DNA of 64,000 nucleotides. Source: Blautia glucerasea. GTDB lineage: Bacteria > Bacillota > Clostridia > Lachnospirales > Lachnospiraceae. The translations under genes and the position numbers were made by a program. Below the pieces are notes generated by a model, which ran no database searches, was not told the origin of the DNA, and was given only the letters and a program-made list of their open reading frames with translations. Positions 8,888-17,189 of this stretch are shown here, in pieces (the stretch's first letter is position 1; each line of letters begins with the position of its first letter). The DNA is taken from positions 48,541 to 112,540 of the forward strand of contig NZ_JAJBMO010000010.1 in NCBI RefSeq assembly GCF_020537505.1, given 5' to 3'.

Positions 8888-9501
8888 TGAGTTCTCCATT
8901 TCTTTCCATCTGTGTTCTCTGCAGCCAGTGCAGATTCCACATGCTTATACACAACGACCAGGGAAATGATCAAAATCCCCAGCCTTACAGCCCCTTCCCA
9001 GCCTGTAAAAAAGGAGGTCATACAGAAGCACCCGAAAGTAACCACGCTTCTTTTCAAGTGGGATTTTACCGGAACCACAAGGGAAAAGAAAATATAAAAT
9101 CCAGCCAGCACAAGAGCTGGCATCCACCATGGAAAAAGTCCAAGAAGCACGCCGAAGCTTACGGCAATTCCTTTCCCGCCTTTTCCCCTATGAAAAATGG
9201 AAAAGGCATGTCCCAGTACCGGCGCTGCCAGCACTCCTGAAAAAAGCAGGGAATCCCTGCCTGCCCGCATAGAGCAATAATACACTGGCAGAAATCCCTT
9301 CAAAAGCTCCAGAAGAAGGACCAGGACTCCACATCCCACTCCCCCAAACAGGAAGGCATTGAAGGTTCCTGGATTTCCATCCTCAGACACTTCCCTGATA
9401 TCAATATGCTTCCAGATTCTTGGAACTTCGTAGGCAAACAGAATGCTGCCAAGAAGAAATCCGCTTATCATATAAAACAAATATATTTTTTCCACTCTCA
9501 T
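8884..9501 (-). CDS. PlsY-like glycerol-3-phosphate acyltransferase family membrane protein
   Basis: 205 aa, about five hydrophobic segments. PlsY motifs are recognisable but altered: DGNPGTFNAF for SGNPGTxNxxR, LLKGFLPV, and GHAFSIFHRGKGGKGIA for GHxFPxFxxFKGGKGVA. PlsY transfers the acyl group of acyl-phosphate to glycerol-3-phosphate. Loss of the Arg after the first motif and of the Phe/Lys spacing makes a paralogue with another acceptor possible. Starts and stops overlap with both neighbours by 4 bp, so it is translated in one block with DUF1622 and the glycosyltransferase. A second, canonical plsY may exist elsewhere in the genome. Confidence 0.72.
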   Translation of the reverse strand: MRVEKIYLFYMISGFLLGSILFAYEVPRIWKHIDIREVSEDGNPGTFNAFLFGGVGCGVLVLLLELLKGFLPVYYCSMRAGRDSLLFSGVLAAPVLGHAFSIFHRGKGGKGIAVSFGVLLGLFPWWMPALVLAGFYIFFSLVVPVKSHLKRSVVTFGCFCMTSFFTGWEGAVRLGILIISLVVVYKHVESALAAENTDGKKWRTQ

Positions 9502-9839
9502 TTATGACCGCCGCTTTTTTCCTCTTCCTTAATCTCCCAGTGAAGCAGGAAGGTAAGTGCCGCACGAAGGGCTATGATCCCTGCTACAATTCCGATTTCT
9601 TTCCATTCCCGCACCACTACCGTACGAAGGATCTCACTTCCCATTTTAAATTCCAGACCCATGGCAAGTCCTCTTGCCAGGTAAACACCAGTATCGCCGG
9701 CGTGCTTCAGCCATTTGATAAATCCGGTAATACCACTCCAGATAATAATAGCAACTCCGATAAACTCGAAGATCACAATTGCAAATCCGGCAATATTTTC
9801 CAAAACCCACTCCATGGTCCCGGTTATGGTATTCATCAT
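9498..9839 (-). CDS. DUF1622 family membrane protein
   Basis: 113 aa with three predicted membrane helices: FAIVIFEFIGVAIIIWSG near residue 20, an amphipathic middle with ARGLAMGLEFKMGSEILRT, and IGIVAGIIALRAALTFLLHW near the C-terminus. The ARGL-LEFKMGSEI-RT core is typical of DUF1622, a family of unknown function. It overlaps the methyltransferase upstream and the acyltransferase downstream by 4 bp each. Confidence 0.75.
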   Translation of the reverse strand: MMNTITGTMEWVLENIAGFAIVIFEFIGVAIIIWSGITGFIKWLKHAGDTGVYLARGLAMGLEFKMGSEILRTVVVREWKEIGIVAGIIALRAALTFLLHWEIKEEEKSGGHK

Positions 9840-10999
9840 AAGCCACCTCTTTCCAGCCAGGTCACAACCTCTGTGTGGTCTGTAAAGCAGAACATTTCCA
9901 CAGGCTGAATCTCTTTTACTTTATACTTCTTCGTCAGGTAAAGAAGATCTCTCGCCAGGGTTTCCGGATTGCAGGAAATATACACAATTTTCTTCGGAGC
10001 CAGCCGGATTACGGAGTTTAAAAATTTCTCGCTGCTGCCTGAACGGGGAGGATCCATAAATACCACATCAGCATTCTCTCCGGCTGTTGCCATAGCCTCC
10101 ATAAATTCTCCGGCATCTCCCTGACGGAACGAAATATTGACGACCTTATTCTCCCTGGCATTAATCCTCGCATCGCGGACTGCATCTTTATTCAGTTCCA
10201 CTCCAATCACTTCTTTTGCTTTGCCAGCAGCCACAAGGCCGATGGTTCCGATTCCGCAATATGCGTCAATCGCCTTCTCTTTCCCTGTAAGTCCGGCAAA
10301 TTCCACTGCTTTTCTGTAAAGGATCTCTGTCTGTACCGGGTTTACCTGATAAAAGGATTTGGGTGAAATGCGGAAGGACTTTCCACAAAGGTTATCACGG
10401 ATAAAGCCCTTTCCATAAAGTACGATTTCCCGCTCTCCAAGAACCATACTGGTATTTTTGTCGTTAATGTTCAATACTACCGTACTGATCTCTGGATGAG
10501 CCTTGCGCAGTGCCTTCACAAAGTTATTCTTTGATGGAAAAATAGGGGAAGCCACTACAAGGACCACCATCGCTTCACCGGATGTAAAGCCCCGGCGTAC
10601 CAGCACATGACGGAGAAGCCCGTAGCCGGTATCTTCATCATAGGTCTTGATCTTGAAGGATTTCAGCATTCCCCGAATCGTCCGGATGATCTCCTGGCTT
10701 TTCTCATCCTCGATCAGGCACTGGTCAATGGGCACCACTCTGTGGGAACCAGCCTCATAAATTCCTGAGATGATATTGCCTTTTTTGTCTCTGTCAAATA
10801 CAGCATGAACCTTATTCCGGTAAAAATAAGGATCCTTCATACCAATAACTGGTTTCACATTTCCAAATTTTTTCAAAAGCCCCTGCACCTGATTGTGTTT
10901 CTTCTTAAGCTGCGCAGGATAGGGCACTCCCTGATACTGGCATCCCCCGCATTTCTTCGCATATGGACAGGCCTTCTGTATATTTCTTTTCTCCTCCAT
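9836..10999 (-). CDS. RNA m5U methyltransferase, RlmD/TrmA family, lacking TRAM domain
   Basis: 387 aa. The N-terminal CPYAKKCGGCQYQ is the 4Fe-4S binding set of RlmD-type enzymes. Then come the SAM site AIDAYCGIGTIGLVAA, the active-site DPPRSGS and the catalytic cysteine in YISCNPETLARDL. The enzyme adds a C5 methyl to uridine in 23S rRNA or tRNA. Most members are about 450 aa and begin with a TRAM RNA-binding domain; this one starts almost at the cysteine cluster, so TRAM is absent. Start ATG 10999 has GAGGGAG ahead. It heads the four-gene overlapping operon and has its own promoter at 11043-11071. Confidence 0.85.
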   Translation of the reverse strand: MEEKRNIQKACPYAKKCGGCQYQGVPYPAQLKKKHNQVQGLLKKFGNVKPVIGMKDPYFYRNKVHAVFDRDKKGNIISGIYEAGSHRVVPIDQCLIEDEKSQEIIRTIRGMLKSFKIKTYDEDTGYGLLRHVLVRRGFTSGEAMVVLVVASPIFPSKNNFVKALRKAHPEISTVVLNINDKNTSMVLGEREIVLYGKGFIRDNLCGKSFRISPKSFYQVNPVQTEILYRKAVEFAGLTGKEKAIDAYCGIGTIGLVAAGKAKEVIGVELNKDAVRDARINARENKVVNISFRQGDAGEFMEAMATAGENADVVFMDPPRSGSSEKFLNSVIRLAPKKIVYISCNPETLARDLLYLTKKYKVKEIQPVEMFCFTDHTEVVTWLERGGL

Positions 11000-11042
11000 A
11001 AATTCTCCCTCAAACTTCCTCTATTTATCTTCTGATAAGAAA

Positions 11043-11071
11043 ATTATCCCCGAAACAAATGGGAATGTCAA
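11043..11071 (-). promoter_or_regulatory. Predicted promoter of the methyltransferase-lipid operon
   Basis: Minus strand TTGACA (11066-11071), 17 bp, GATAAT (11043-11048), just beyond the stop of the PAP2 gene. Confidence 0.55.
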
Positions 11072-11073
11072 TC

Positions 11074-11628
11074 TTATACTGCATTTTTTCTTTTTTCCCA
11101 ATAGAATACCAGTTTCATGGCACAAAGGGCACTTAACCAGCCCACCAGGGCGCCTGCCAGAACATCTGTTGGATAATGGACCCCCACATAAAGCCTTGAC
11201 AACGCGATCAGCACAGCAAGAATAATAGCTGCTGTTCCTGGCCTTCCCGGATACATTTTATCATATACCACCGCACAGGAAAAGGAAGCACAGGTATGGC
11301 CGGAAGGGAAGGAATAGTCTTTTAGCTTAGCTACAAGGGGAACCAGACCTTCTACTGCATCATAAGGGCGGATCCTTGCAGCAGCGGTTTTCAGAAACAA
11401 GTTGGTCACGATAGCCCCAACCGCCAGGGCCAGTGCAGCGGTAAAGCCTGCTTTTCGTGTTTTCTTTGGGAATAGCAGCACGATGGCAAGCACGATCCAG
11501 AACCAGCCTCCATCACCCAGAAAGGTAACCCCCTTCCAGAACCAGTTAAACATATCATTTCTTAAATACTGCTGGATAAAAAGCAGTATCTGTGCATCCA
11601 TATTGTGGATCCATTCCAGAATTCCCAT
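11074..11628 (-). CDS. PAP2-superfamily phosphatase (undecaprenyl-diphosphatase-like)
   Basis: 184 aa integral membrane protein. The three-part PAP2 active site is complete: KTAAARIRP, FPSGH and SRLYVGVHYPTD. Small PAP2 proteins of this size that begin with a short amphipathic helix (GILEWIHNMDAQILLFIQ) are often BcrC-like and recycle undecaprenyl pyrophosphate for wall synthesis; other lipid phosphates are possible. GAGG lies upstream of ATG 11628. The start lies about 60 bp after palindromic element A. Confidence 0.83.
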   Translation of the reverse strand: MGILEWIHNMDAQILLFIQQYLRNDMFNWFWKGVTFLGDGGWFWIVLAIVLLFPKKTRKAGFTAALALAVGAIVTNLFLKTAAARIRPYDAVEGLVPLVAKLKDYSFPSGHTCASFSCAVVYDKMYPGRPGTAAIILAVLIALSRLYVGVHYPTDVLAGALVGWLSALCAMKLVFYWEKRKNAV

Positions 11629-11691
11629 TTCTTTTCCTCACTTTCTATTTCATAATAAGAACAAGTCTTAAAAGCCGCGACGTCTCATAAC

Positions 11692-11784
11692 GAGACACAA
11701 CACGTTCTGCGAGCTTTACTCGTTAGCACAGCAGCCGCCAATTTCTCGTGCAAGAACAGACTTTGCCCCACCTGCCCACGTAAA
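11692..11784. repeat. Palindromic intergenic element, copy A
   Basis: About 93 bp that aligns almost base for base with 48232-48323 (about 70 percent identical by eye, one gap) and in part with 60725-60785. The core 11737-11767 is a degenerate hairpin (GCCAATTTCTCGTGC, then AAGAACAGACTTTGCC). It lies between the LCP gene terminator and the PAP2 start. Confidence 0.6.
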
Positions 11785-11793
11785 TAACATAAC

Positions 11794-11820
11794 AGGCGGT
11801 TCGTATGATTCGAACCGCCT
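11794..11820 (-). terminator. Terminator of the exopolysaccharide control operon
   Basis: AGGCGGTTCG/CGAACCGCCT, a perfect 10 bp stem with a 7 nt loop, lies 11 bp after the LCP stop. On the minus strand it is followed by GTTATGTTATTTA, a weak U-rich tract. Confidence 0.7.
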
Positions 11821-11831
11821 GGATTTATTCT

Positions 11832-12749
11832 TTATTCACCTGCATGATACAGGATCTGCTGAAGATATTCACGATTTTGTTCCAGATTCGGAACCAGAAC
11901 CTGCATGCCATCAATGGTCTGAGGCGTATAGCTTCCATCCTCAGGGATACGGTAAGACTGGATCTCGTCCGTTCCGATACTCATTACATCCATAGCATAT
12001 CCAGTCATATCCCACAGGGAAAGATCGGTAGTCACCAGTGGAAGCACATCCTTGATCAATCCGCCAATCTCCAGAACATTTAAGTCCTTTATCTTGGCAA
12101 AAGCAGCTTTCAGCACGTCCTGCTGCCGCTCTGTCCTACGGTAGTCAGAATTGCCAATGGAGCGGTTGCGGGCATGGATCAGCGCCTGCTCGCCATCCAG
12201 ATGGTTCACACCTTCCTGAAGGTCCCAGTCTGTACGAAGAGGTTGTGGATAAAGAACGCTCTGGTCTCTTCCACATATGTAATCCGCTTCTGCCTGGGTA
12301 AGTTCCAGGTCAATTCCTCCAACCTTATCCACCAGAACCTTAAAAACTTCGAAGTCCACTTCTACATTGCCATCTATCTGAACTCCAAAATTCTCTTCCA
12401 GAGTCTCATCCAGAAGCTCCATTCCACCATATGCATAAGCTGCATTAATACGGGTACTGGAATATCCTGGAATAGCAACGTAAAGATCTCTCATAAAAGA
12501 AGTCAGGCTGATAGTTCCCTGATCTTTATCCAAAGTAGCAAGAATCATGGAGTCTGAACGCTGACGTGTCTGATCGCCCTGCTTATCCTGTCCAATAAGC
12601 AGAATACTTTTTATATTGCTGGTATCAACTGTAGCATCGTTTTCCTGGGCCTTCACTGTATATACAGCCGAAGCTGTGACTGCCGGGCTCTCCAGTAATA
12701 ATACTGCACCAAGACAGATAAGGCCTTTTTTCAAAATAGAGGATCTCAT
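11832..12749 (-). CDS. LytR-CpsA-Psr (LCP) family wall-polymer ligase
   Basis: 305 aa. LCP enzymes transfer lipid-linked anionic or capsular polymers to peptidoglycan outside the cell. An N-terminal hydrophobic segment (GLICLGAVLLLESPAVTASA) gives export or anchoring. LCP hallmarks are ILLIGQD, RSDSMILATLD, the conserved RDLYVAIPG, RINAAYAYGG, VDKVGGIDL, LDGEQALIHARNR and DYRRTERQQDVL. It is the last gene of the set starting with the BY-kinase at 15884, so it probably attaches the polysaccharide whose synthesis the upstream genes control. Confidence 0.88.
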   Translation of the reverse strand: MRSSILKKGLICLGAVLLLESPAVTASAVYTVKAQENDATVDTSNIKSILLIGQDKQGDQTRQRSDSMILATLDKDQGTISLTSFMRDLYVAIPGYSSTRINAAYAYGGMELLDETLEENFGVQIDGNVEVDFEVFKVLVDKVGGIDLELTQAEADYICGRDQSVLYPQPLRTDWDLQEGVNHLDGEQALIHARNRSIGNSDYRRTERQQDVLKAAFAKIKDLNVLEIGGLIKDVLPLVTTDLSLWDMTGYAMDVMSIGTDEIQSYRIPEDGSYTPQTIDGMQVLVPNLEQNREYLQQILYHAGE

Positions 12750-12811
12750 CTTTTCACTCCTGTAAGTACGGTGGTCATATAATATGTCTTCGGGTTATGC
12801 TTCTTAGCCGA

Positions 12812-13591
12812 TTATTTTACTACAATTGTAAGGACTGCACCATTGGAGGCATTTCCATTGGAATCCACAACATAGTAGGTCAGCTCATAGGTACCTGGTG
12901 TATTCACATCCACATTGCCAGTGATCTGAATCTTGCGGTAAAGCTCATTAGACGCATCTTTATCATCCTGGATATCTTTTACATAGCTCAGTCTGTCAAT
13001 CTGGGTTCCCTTTGTGATCTCAACATAGTAAGTTGTGAGATAGAAACGGGGATCCTGGGGATTCAGCCTGTCAATCTTTGCCTCTTCCCTTTCCTGAGCC
13101 TCCTCTTCTTCGGTCAGCTCTGTATCTTCTTCGGAATCCTCTTCTAAAACCTTATCAGAACTATCCTGTAAATCTTCGCTGTCCTCAGAATCACTATTGG
13201 TTTTAGCGGAACTGCTCTTATTATCAGATGCTTCATCACCGAAAATTACACTTCCAGGCAAAACTTCATCTGATGTCATATGATATGTCACCTTTGTTAC
13301 ATTATTGCTTTTGTCCTTTGCAACATAGACAACCGTTACCTCATCGCCTTTTTCATTTGGATATACGTTTTCGACTGTCAGACTGTCAGAAACATCTCCG
13401 TCCTTTTCATCAACAGCCTTTACACCTTCCAGAAGGTCTTCAGTGGTCATATCCGTTGCATAACTGTCTTTTTTGCTGTCAGCAATGGTGATCTCAGGTC
13501 CCTTGCGGTCCTGGCCCACATACAGCCATCCAAGAATGGCTGTCGCTCCGATTGCCACTGCCGCCATTAAAACAACTAACCATTTACGCAT
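12812..13591 (-). CDS. Membrane-anchored DUF5011/bacterial Ig-like surface protein
   Basis: 259 aa. Residues 5-25 form one membrane anchor (LVVLMAAVAIGATAILGWLYV). Two Ig-like DUF5011-type modules follow: one around residues 32-105 (DGDVSDSLTVENV, EKGDEVTVVYVAKDKSNN) and one at the C-terminus (residues 185-259, TPGTYELTYYVVDSNGN). Between them lies a Ser/Asp/Glu-rich linker (SDSEDSEDLQDSSDKVLEED). The layout fits an extracellular stalk protein. It sits between the Wzz-like and LCP genes, so a structural role in polymer export or attachment is likely but not shown. Confidence 0.68.
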   Translation of the reverse strand: MRKWLVVLMAAVAIGATAILGWLYVGQDRKGPEITIADSKKDSYATDMTTEDLLEGVKAVDEKDGDVSDSLTVENVYPNEKGDEVTVVYVAKDKSNNVTKVTYHMTSDEVLPGSVIFGDEASDNKSSSAKTNSDSEDSEDLQDSSDKVLEEDSEEDTELTEEEEAQEREEAKIDRLNPQDPRFYLTTYYVEITKGTQIDRLSYVKDIQDDKDASNELYRKIQITGNVDVNTPGTYELTYYVVDSNGNASNGAVLTIVVK

Positions 13592-13618
13592 CTCTCATGC
13601 TCCTTATACTCGTTTTTA

Positions 13619-14350
13619 TCAGCGACGTTTTCTTGCTTTCTGTTTCTTGGATCTGGACTCTTTCTCAGAATATGGAATACTTCCCAGAACAGACAGTCCA
13701 AGGTAGCGCTCTACATCCTCTTCCACTTTAATGGTATCATTTGTCAGATAAATAATGATCACAACAGCCATCGCAATGATCACGCCCAGAAGTCCGCCGA
13801 TCACGCCATTCTTTCCGAGGCTTGGGCTTGCCTTCTCACTTGGAATATTGGCACTGTCTACTACATTGACAGCCTCAATATCCATTACAGACTGGATATG
13901 CTCTGCTGCCATATCGCGGATTGCATTTGCCATTTCGCTTGCTGTATAAGGATCCTCATCAGATACAATGATTGTCACAATACGGCTGTCTGTAGAAGTC
14001 TCTACAGTCAGCTTGCTAAGCAGCTGCTGATAGCTGATATCAAGGTTCAGCTGGGCAATTACCCCTTCCAGAACCGTACGGCTTTTAATAAGCTCTGCGT
14101 AATCTTTGGTCAGCTGTGTACTGGTCTGCATATCTGCACTGGTCAGCGTACTGCTGTCCTGTTTATTCAGTACCATGATCTTCGTGGTAGATTCATACTG
14201 TGGAGTGATAAAAAGCATTGTTCCAATAATGGAGATCACCCCCAGAATAATACCAGAAAGAATAATGATTCCCAGTCTGCTAAGAATCAGGTGAAAGATC
14301 TCACCCAGATCGATTTCAATTTCATCGTTGTTTGTAACCTGATTTTCCAT
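13619..14350 (-). CDS. Wzz/CpsC-like polysaccharide chain-length and kinase-activating protein
   Basis: 243 aa. Two membrane helices (about residues 28-52 and 180-205) flank an extracellular coiled region with STQLTKDYAELIKSRTVLE and VSDEDPYTASEMANAIRD, the layout of CpsC/YveK/Wzz transmembrane modulators. In Firmicutes this protein is separate from the BY-kinase, activates it through a C-terminal cytoplasmic tail, and sets polymer length. Here the tail is rich in Lys/Arg (SRSKKQKARKRR). The kinase gene is two genes upstream in the same operon. Confidence 0.85.
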   Translation of the reverse strand: MENQVTNNDEIEIDLGEIFHLILSRLGIIILSGIILGVISIIGTMLFITPQYESTTKIMVLNKQDSSTLTSADMQTSTQLTKDYAELIKSRTVLEGVIAQLNLDISYQQLLSKLTVETSTDSRIVTIIVSDEDPYTASEMANAIRDMAAEHIQSVMDIEAVNVVDSANIPSEKASPSLGKNGVIGGLLGVIIAMAVVIIIYLTNDTIKVEEDVERYLGLSVLGSIPYSEKESRSKKQKARKRR

Positions 14351-14390
14351 TCTTCTTCTCCGTTACCCTGTAATTTTCGTTGTTCCCTTT

Positions 14391-15122
14391 TTAAAATCTT
14401 TCGTTATGGATAATGCATTCCGGATTACTGATAAAAATCATATCCGCATAATCTGTTCCCATCATTTTTTCAATTTTGTCGTAACATTTGCCAATATGTG
14501 GGGTACGCTTCGCCATATCATGACCATCTGAGCCCACAAAATCCAGCATTTCTTCTTTAATTACTTTCTTGCAGAAACGCTTGATCATAAAGCCGTCCCC
14601 GCCAATGATGCTGTCTGCATTCATCTGGATGTATGCTCCCATATCCCGGAGTTCATCAATAAAATCCAATCCGCCCTTCACAACAGAACGATAACGCTCC
14701 ACATGAGCAATAATTGGATAATATCCTCTGCGGATCAGCGCCTGTACCCGTTCTCTGATATAAGACTTCTCATCTGTGGTACGAAATTCAACCAGCACAT
14801 AACGGGATCCTGCCATGGTAAGCCGTTCGCCCTTTTTCAGGCAATCTGTCATGTCCATACTGGAATGAAGCTCACACCCAAGATACATCCGGATTCCCTC
14901 ATCCCCAATTTCTGCCGCTGCTTTTCTTAAACGCAGAAACTGCTTTTTTACCACTTCAAGAGATGGTTCAAACATATCATACCGAAAATGGGGAGTTGCA
15001 ATAATGTTACGGACACCGTCTTCATATTCCTTCTGAAGCATCCGAACAGAAAGTTTCAAATTCTTGGCTCCATCGTCCACTTCCGGAATAATATGGCAGT
15101 GAATATCATAAATACCTTTCAT
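14391..15122 (-). CDS. CpsB/YwqE-type protein-tyrosine phosphatase (PHP domain)
   Basis: 243 aa. Metal ligands of the PHP fold are visible in order: DIHCHIIPEVDDGA at residue 5, ATPHF near 43, GCELH near 103, IAHVERY near 158 and SDGHD near 208. Members dephosphorylate the tyrosine cluster of the cognate BY-kinase with Mn2+. It lies between the kinase and the Wzz-like gene, the arrangement expected of a kinase-phosphatase control loop for capsule or exopolysaccharide export. Confidence 0.88.
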   Translation of the reverse strand: MKGIYDIHCHIIPEVDDGAKNLKLSVRMLQKEYEDGVRNIIATPHFRYDMFEPSLEVVKKQFLRLRKAAAEIGDEGIRMYLGCELHSSMDMTDCLKKGERLTMAGSRYVLVEFRTTDEKSYIRERVQALIRRGYYPIIAHVERYRSVVKGGLDFIDELRDMGAYIQMNADSIIGGDGFMIKRFCKKVIKEEMLDFVGSDGHDMAKRTPHIGKCYDKIEKMMGTDYADMIFISNPECIIHNERF

Positions 15123-15176
15123 TCGCTTCGCCTATTCTATTCCCGTATCTTATGGCTTCATACCTGCAAAACTGGA

Positions 15177-15884
15177 TCAATATTTACCGTATTCTCCATA
15201 TTTGCCGTATTTTCCATATTTGCCATACTTACCATATTTGCCATATTTGCCATATTCCTTGGTATCTACTTTATTCAAAATAGCGCCAATGATCGGACAG
15301 TTTGTCTTCTCAAGCTGAGCTTTGACCTCCTGTACGAAATGATAACTGATGCTTCCAGACTCGATGACGATCACAGTTCCATCGCAGGAATCTGCCACTA
15401 CAGCACAGTCGATTACACGGCCAAGAGGCGGAGTATCAATGATAATATAATCATAGACATCTCTCACAAGACGAATCATGTCCTTAAAGAGACGGCTTCC
15501 TAAAAGCTCTGCCGGGTTTGGCGGAACAACACCTGAGAAAATAATATGAAACTTCGGAAGATTTGTTGCACAAATAACATCTGAAAGCTTCGCCTGTTTG
15601 GAAAGATAATGGGTAAGCCCCTTTACCTCTTCCTCAACCTGTACTCTACCCATAAGTACAGATTTACGAAGATCTGCGTCAATTAAAAGTACGGATTTAC
15701 CGCTCTCTGCAAGGGAAGCTGCAAGATGGAAGGTTACATTACTCTTTCCCTCATTGGGTGTACAACTTGTAAATGCGATTACCTTTTTGTCAGCTCCGCA
15801 AAACTGAATGTTGGTACGAAGTGCCTTATAGGCCTCGTCCATGGAGGAATCAGCTTTCCAATCGCTAATTTTTACTTTTACCAT
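15177..15884 (-). CDS. BY-type tyrosine kinase (CpsD/CapB-like) with Tyr-Gly-Lys tail
   Basis: 235 aa cytoplasmic kinase. Walker A is CTPNEGKSNV (about residue 40), Walker A' VLLIDADLRKSV (about 66), Walker B YIIIDTPPLG (about 143). The N-terminus EAYKALRTNIQF is the usual BY-kinase oligomer interface. The last 25 residues are YGK repeats with nine tyrosines in 3-residue steps, presumably the autophosphorylated cluster. It is the first gene of the control operon, with AAGGTG before ATG 15884. Cycles of tail phosphorylation by this kinase and removal by the PHP phosphatase would control polymer assembly. Confidence 0.87.
   Translation of the reverse strand: MVKVKISDWKADSSMDEAYKALRTNIQFCGADKKVIAFTSCTPNEGKSNVTFHLAASLAESGKSVLLIDADLRKSVLMGRVQVEEEVKGLTHYLSKQAKLSDVICATNLPKFHIIFSGVVPPNPAELLGSRLFKDMIRLVRDVYDYIIIDTPPLGRVIDCAVVADSCDGTVIVIESGSISYHFVQEVKAQLEKTNCPIIGAILNKVDTKEYGKYGKYGKYGKYGKYGKYGEYGKY
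15180..15254 (-). repeat. 9-bp tandem repeat encoding the YGK tail
   Basis: Eight imperfect copies of a 9-bp unit (TATGGCAAA-like on the minus strand) inside the kinase gene. The unit keeps frame, so slippage would change the number of tyrosines without breaking the gene. Confidence 0.8.
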
Positions 15885-15982
15885 AATTTGTTTTCACCTT
15901 ATCTATTTGTTATCCTGTAATGTATGCCGGTATTCTTTTGTTCTGTTCACTCTGTGAAACCAGACAATTTCCGAACATTTTA

Positions 15983-16012
15983 GCGGATACTCTCTTTTTG
16001 GACAGTATCCGC
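15983..16012. terminator. Hairpin, likely terminator of the 3D-domain gene
   Basis: GCGGATACT/AGTATCCGC, a perfect 9 bp stem with a 12 nt loop. No long T run follows on the minus strand. Another arm pair, ATACACTA/TAGTGTAT, lies at about 16022-16053 and may act with it. Confidence 0.45.
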
Positions 16013-16112
16013 CTAATTATTATACACTACACTACAGCTGTTGACTAGTGTATTTTAACACTTATTCTATACAAATTTTCACAAAAGTTTCGCGGTTTTT
16101 ACAACTTATTGC

Positions 16113-16976
16113 TTACTCGCCCTGGTTTTCCTCCTGAATATCCATATTTTCTTCCTGCAGATTCTCTACCTCTTCAGAAGACCGGCCTTCCTCAAGCAGA
16201 TAAACTTCGGTCTCATACACGCCCTTTTCTTCAGCCTCTGCGTGACTTCCTACATAAATATCAATGCGGTTATTTTTGATGGCACCACCGCAATCCTCTG
16301 CAATATATACCTGGCCATCAATCACAACCTTAGAGCCGTAAGGAATCACGGTAGGATCTACCGCAATGGTCCTGTTGGTAACGGCTGTAGAACCTGTAGA
16401 AGTCACACCATTCGCCCAGGGACCGCAGCAGATGCTGCATGGGCAGTAATGGGTGATCCGAAATGTTCCAAGAGGGTGCAGGGAGCTGTCAGCAGATGCC
16501 ATAACTACATCCCCCACAAGAATCCCCTGATCACCGCCAGTCTGTGTAACCCCATCTACTGCATCTGCAAAAATTCCGGTTCCGCTGCTCTTATGTATAA
16601 CACCTGCCTCTACCGCTCCGTCAGAAGCACTCTCTTCTTCATATCCTTTCAGGATGGAATTGGGAACATAGCCGGTCTGTTCTTTTCCATTCCCATCTTC
16701 AAATACAATCCTGCTCCAGGCATCCGAAATGGTTCCAGTACGGTTGACCTCATCTTCTGCCAGCACTTCCCCGATCACATTTCCCTCTTTTCGTCCAGGA
16801 TAGTCCAGTACATCTGTATCTTCTGCAATGATAACCGTATCCTGAACTGCGGTTACTTCGGATTCCTCTATCTGTGTTGCCTCTGTAACCGCTTCAAAAG
16901 TGGTCTCCTCGCCCCATGCCGAAGCAGGCATTAATGTGGACGCGCACAAAGCCAGAATCAATATCTTTTTCTTCAT
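16113..16976 (-). CDS. Secreted SH3b plus 3D (DPBB) domain protein
   Basis: 287 aa. Signal peptide with AxA-type site (LMPASAWGEE). Residues about 45-110 resemble a bacterial SH3 module (DVLDYPGRKEGNVIGEVL, WSRIVFEDGNGKEQTGYV). Residues about 170-255 are a 3D domain: ITHYCPCSICCG, TIAVDPTVIPYGSKVVI and the three aspartates in EDCGGAIKNNRIDIYVG. This fold is shared with MltA/YocH/Rpf-type murein enzymes, so a wall-lytic or wall-binding role is likely. The C-terminus is Glu-rich. Promoter at 17033-17061, single gene. Confidence 0.82.
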   Translation of the reverse strand: MKKKILILALCASTLMPASAWGEETTFEAVTEATQIEESEVTAVQDTVIIAEDTDVLDYPGRKEGNVIGEVLAEDEVNRTGTISDAWSRIVFEDGNGKEQTGYVPNSILKGYEEESASDGAVEAGVIHKSSGTGIFADAVDGVTQTGGDQGILVGDVVMASADSSLHPLGTFRITHYCPCSICCGPWANGVTSTGSTAVTNRTIAVDPTVIPYGSKVVIDGQVYIAEDCGGAIKNNRIDIYVGSHAEAEEKGVYETEVYLLEEGRSSEEVENLQEENMDIQEENQGE

Positions 16977-17032
16977 GAATCTATATCTCCTAACTTGTTT
17001 ATTCTCTTTTTGTCTTTTCCCTACTCTTTGTT

Positions 17033-17061
17033 ATCATAGCACAGCACTTCCTGTATTTCAA
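17033..17061 (-). promoter_or_regulatory. Predicted promoter of the 3D-domain gene
   Basis: Minus strand TTGAAA (17056-17061), 17 bp, TATGAT (17033-17038), about 50 nt before ATG 16976. It is divergent from the tRNA promoter 60 bp away. Confidence 0.55.
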
Positions 17062-17118
17062 ACCCTGTCCGTCTTTTTCTTATTTTTTCACATTTCCTTT
17101 CTTTTTTGAAAAAAGCAT

Positions 17119-17147
17119 TTGACAAAAAGAAGTTTATACTGTAAAAT
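17119..17147 (+). promoter_or_regulatory. tRNA-Gly promoter
   Basis: TTGACA (17119-17124), 17 bp, TAAAAT (17142-17147), about 40 bp before the mature tRNA 5' end. Confidence 0.7.
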
Positions 17148-17189
17148 AGCTATTGTTGTCGAGGTAACTAATCGACTTACAGTGAAGAT

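Noticed and set aside
11692..11784. Intergenic repeats A/B/C as CRISPR or IS ends
   Set aside because: Copies are single, tens of kilobases apart, with no transposase, no target-site duplication visible and no spacer arrangement.
15180..15254. Short regular repeats as a CRISPR-like array
   Set aside because: The 9-bp units are contiguous, lie in the kinase frame and encode YGK; there are no spacers or cas genes.
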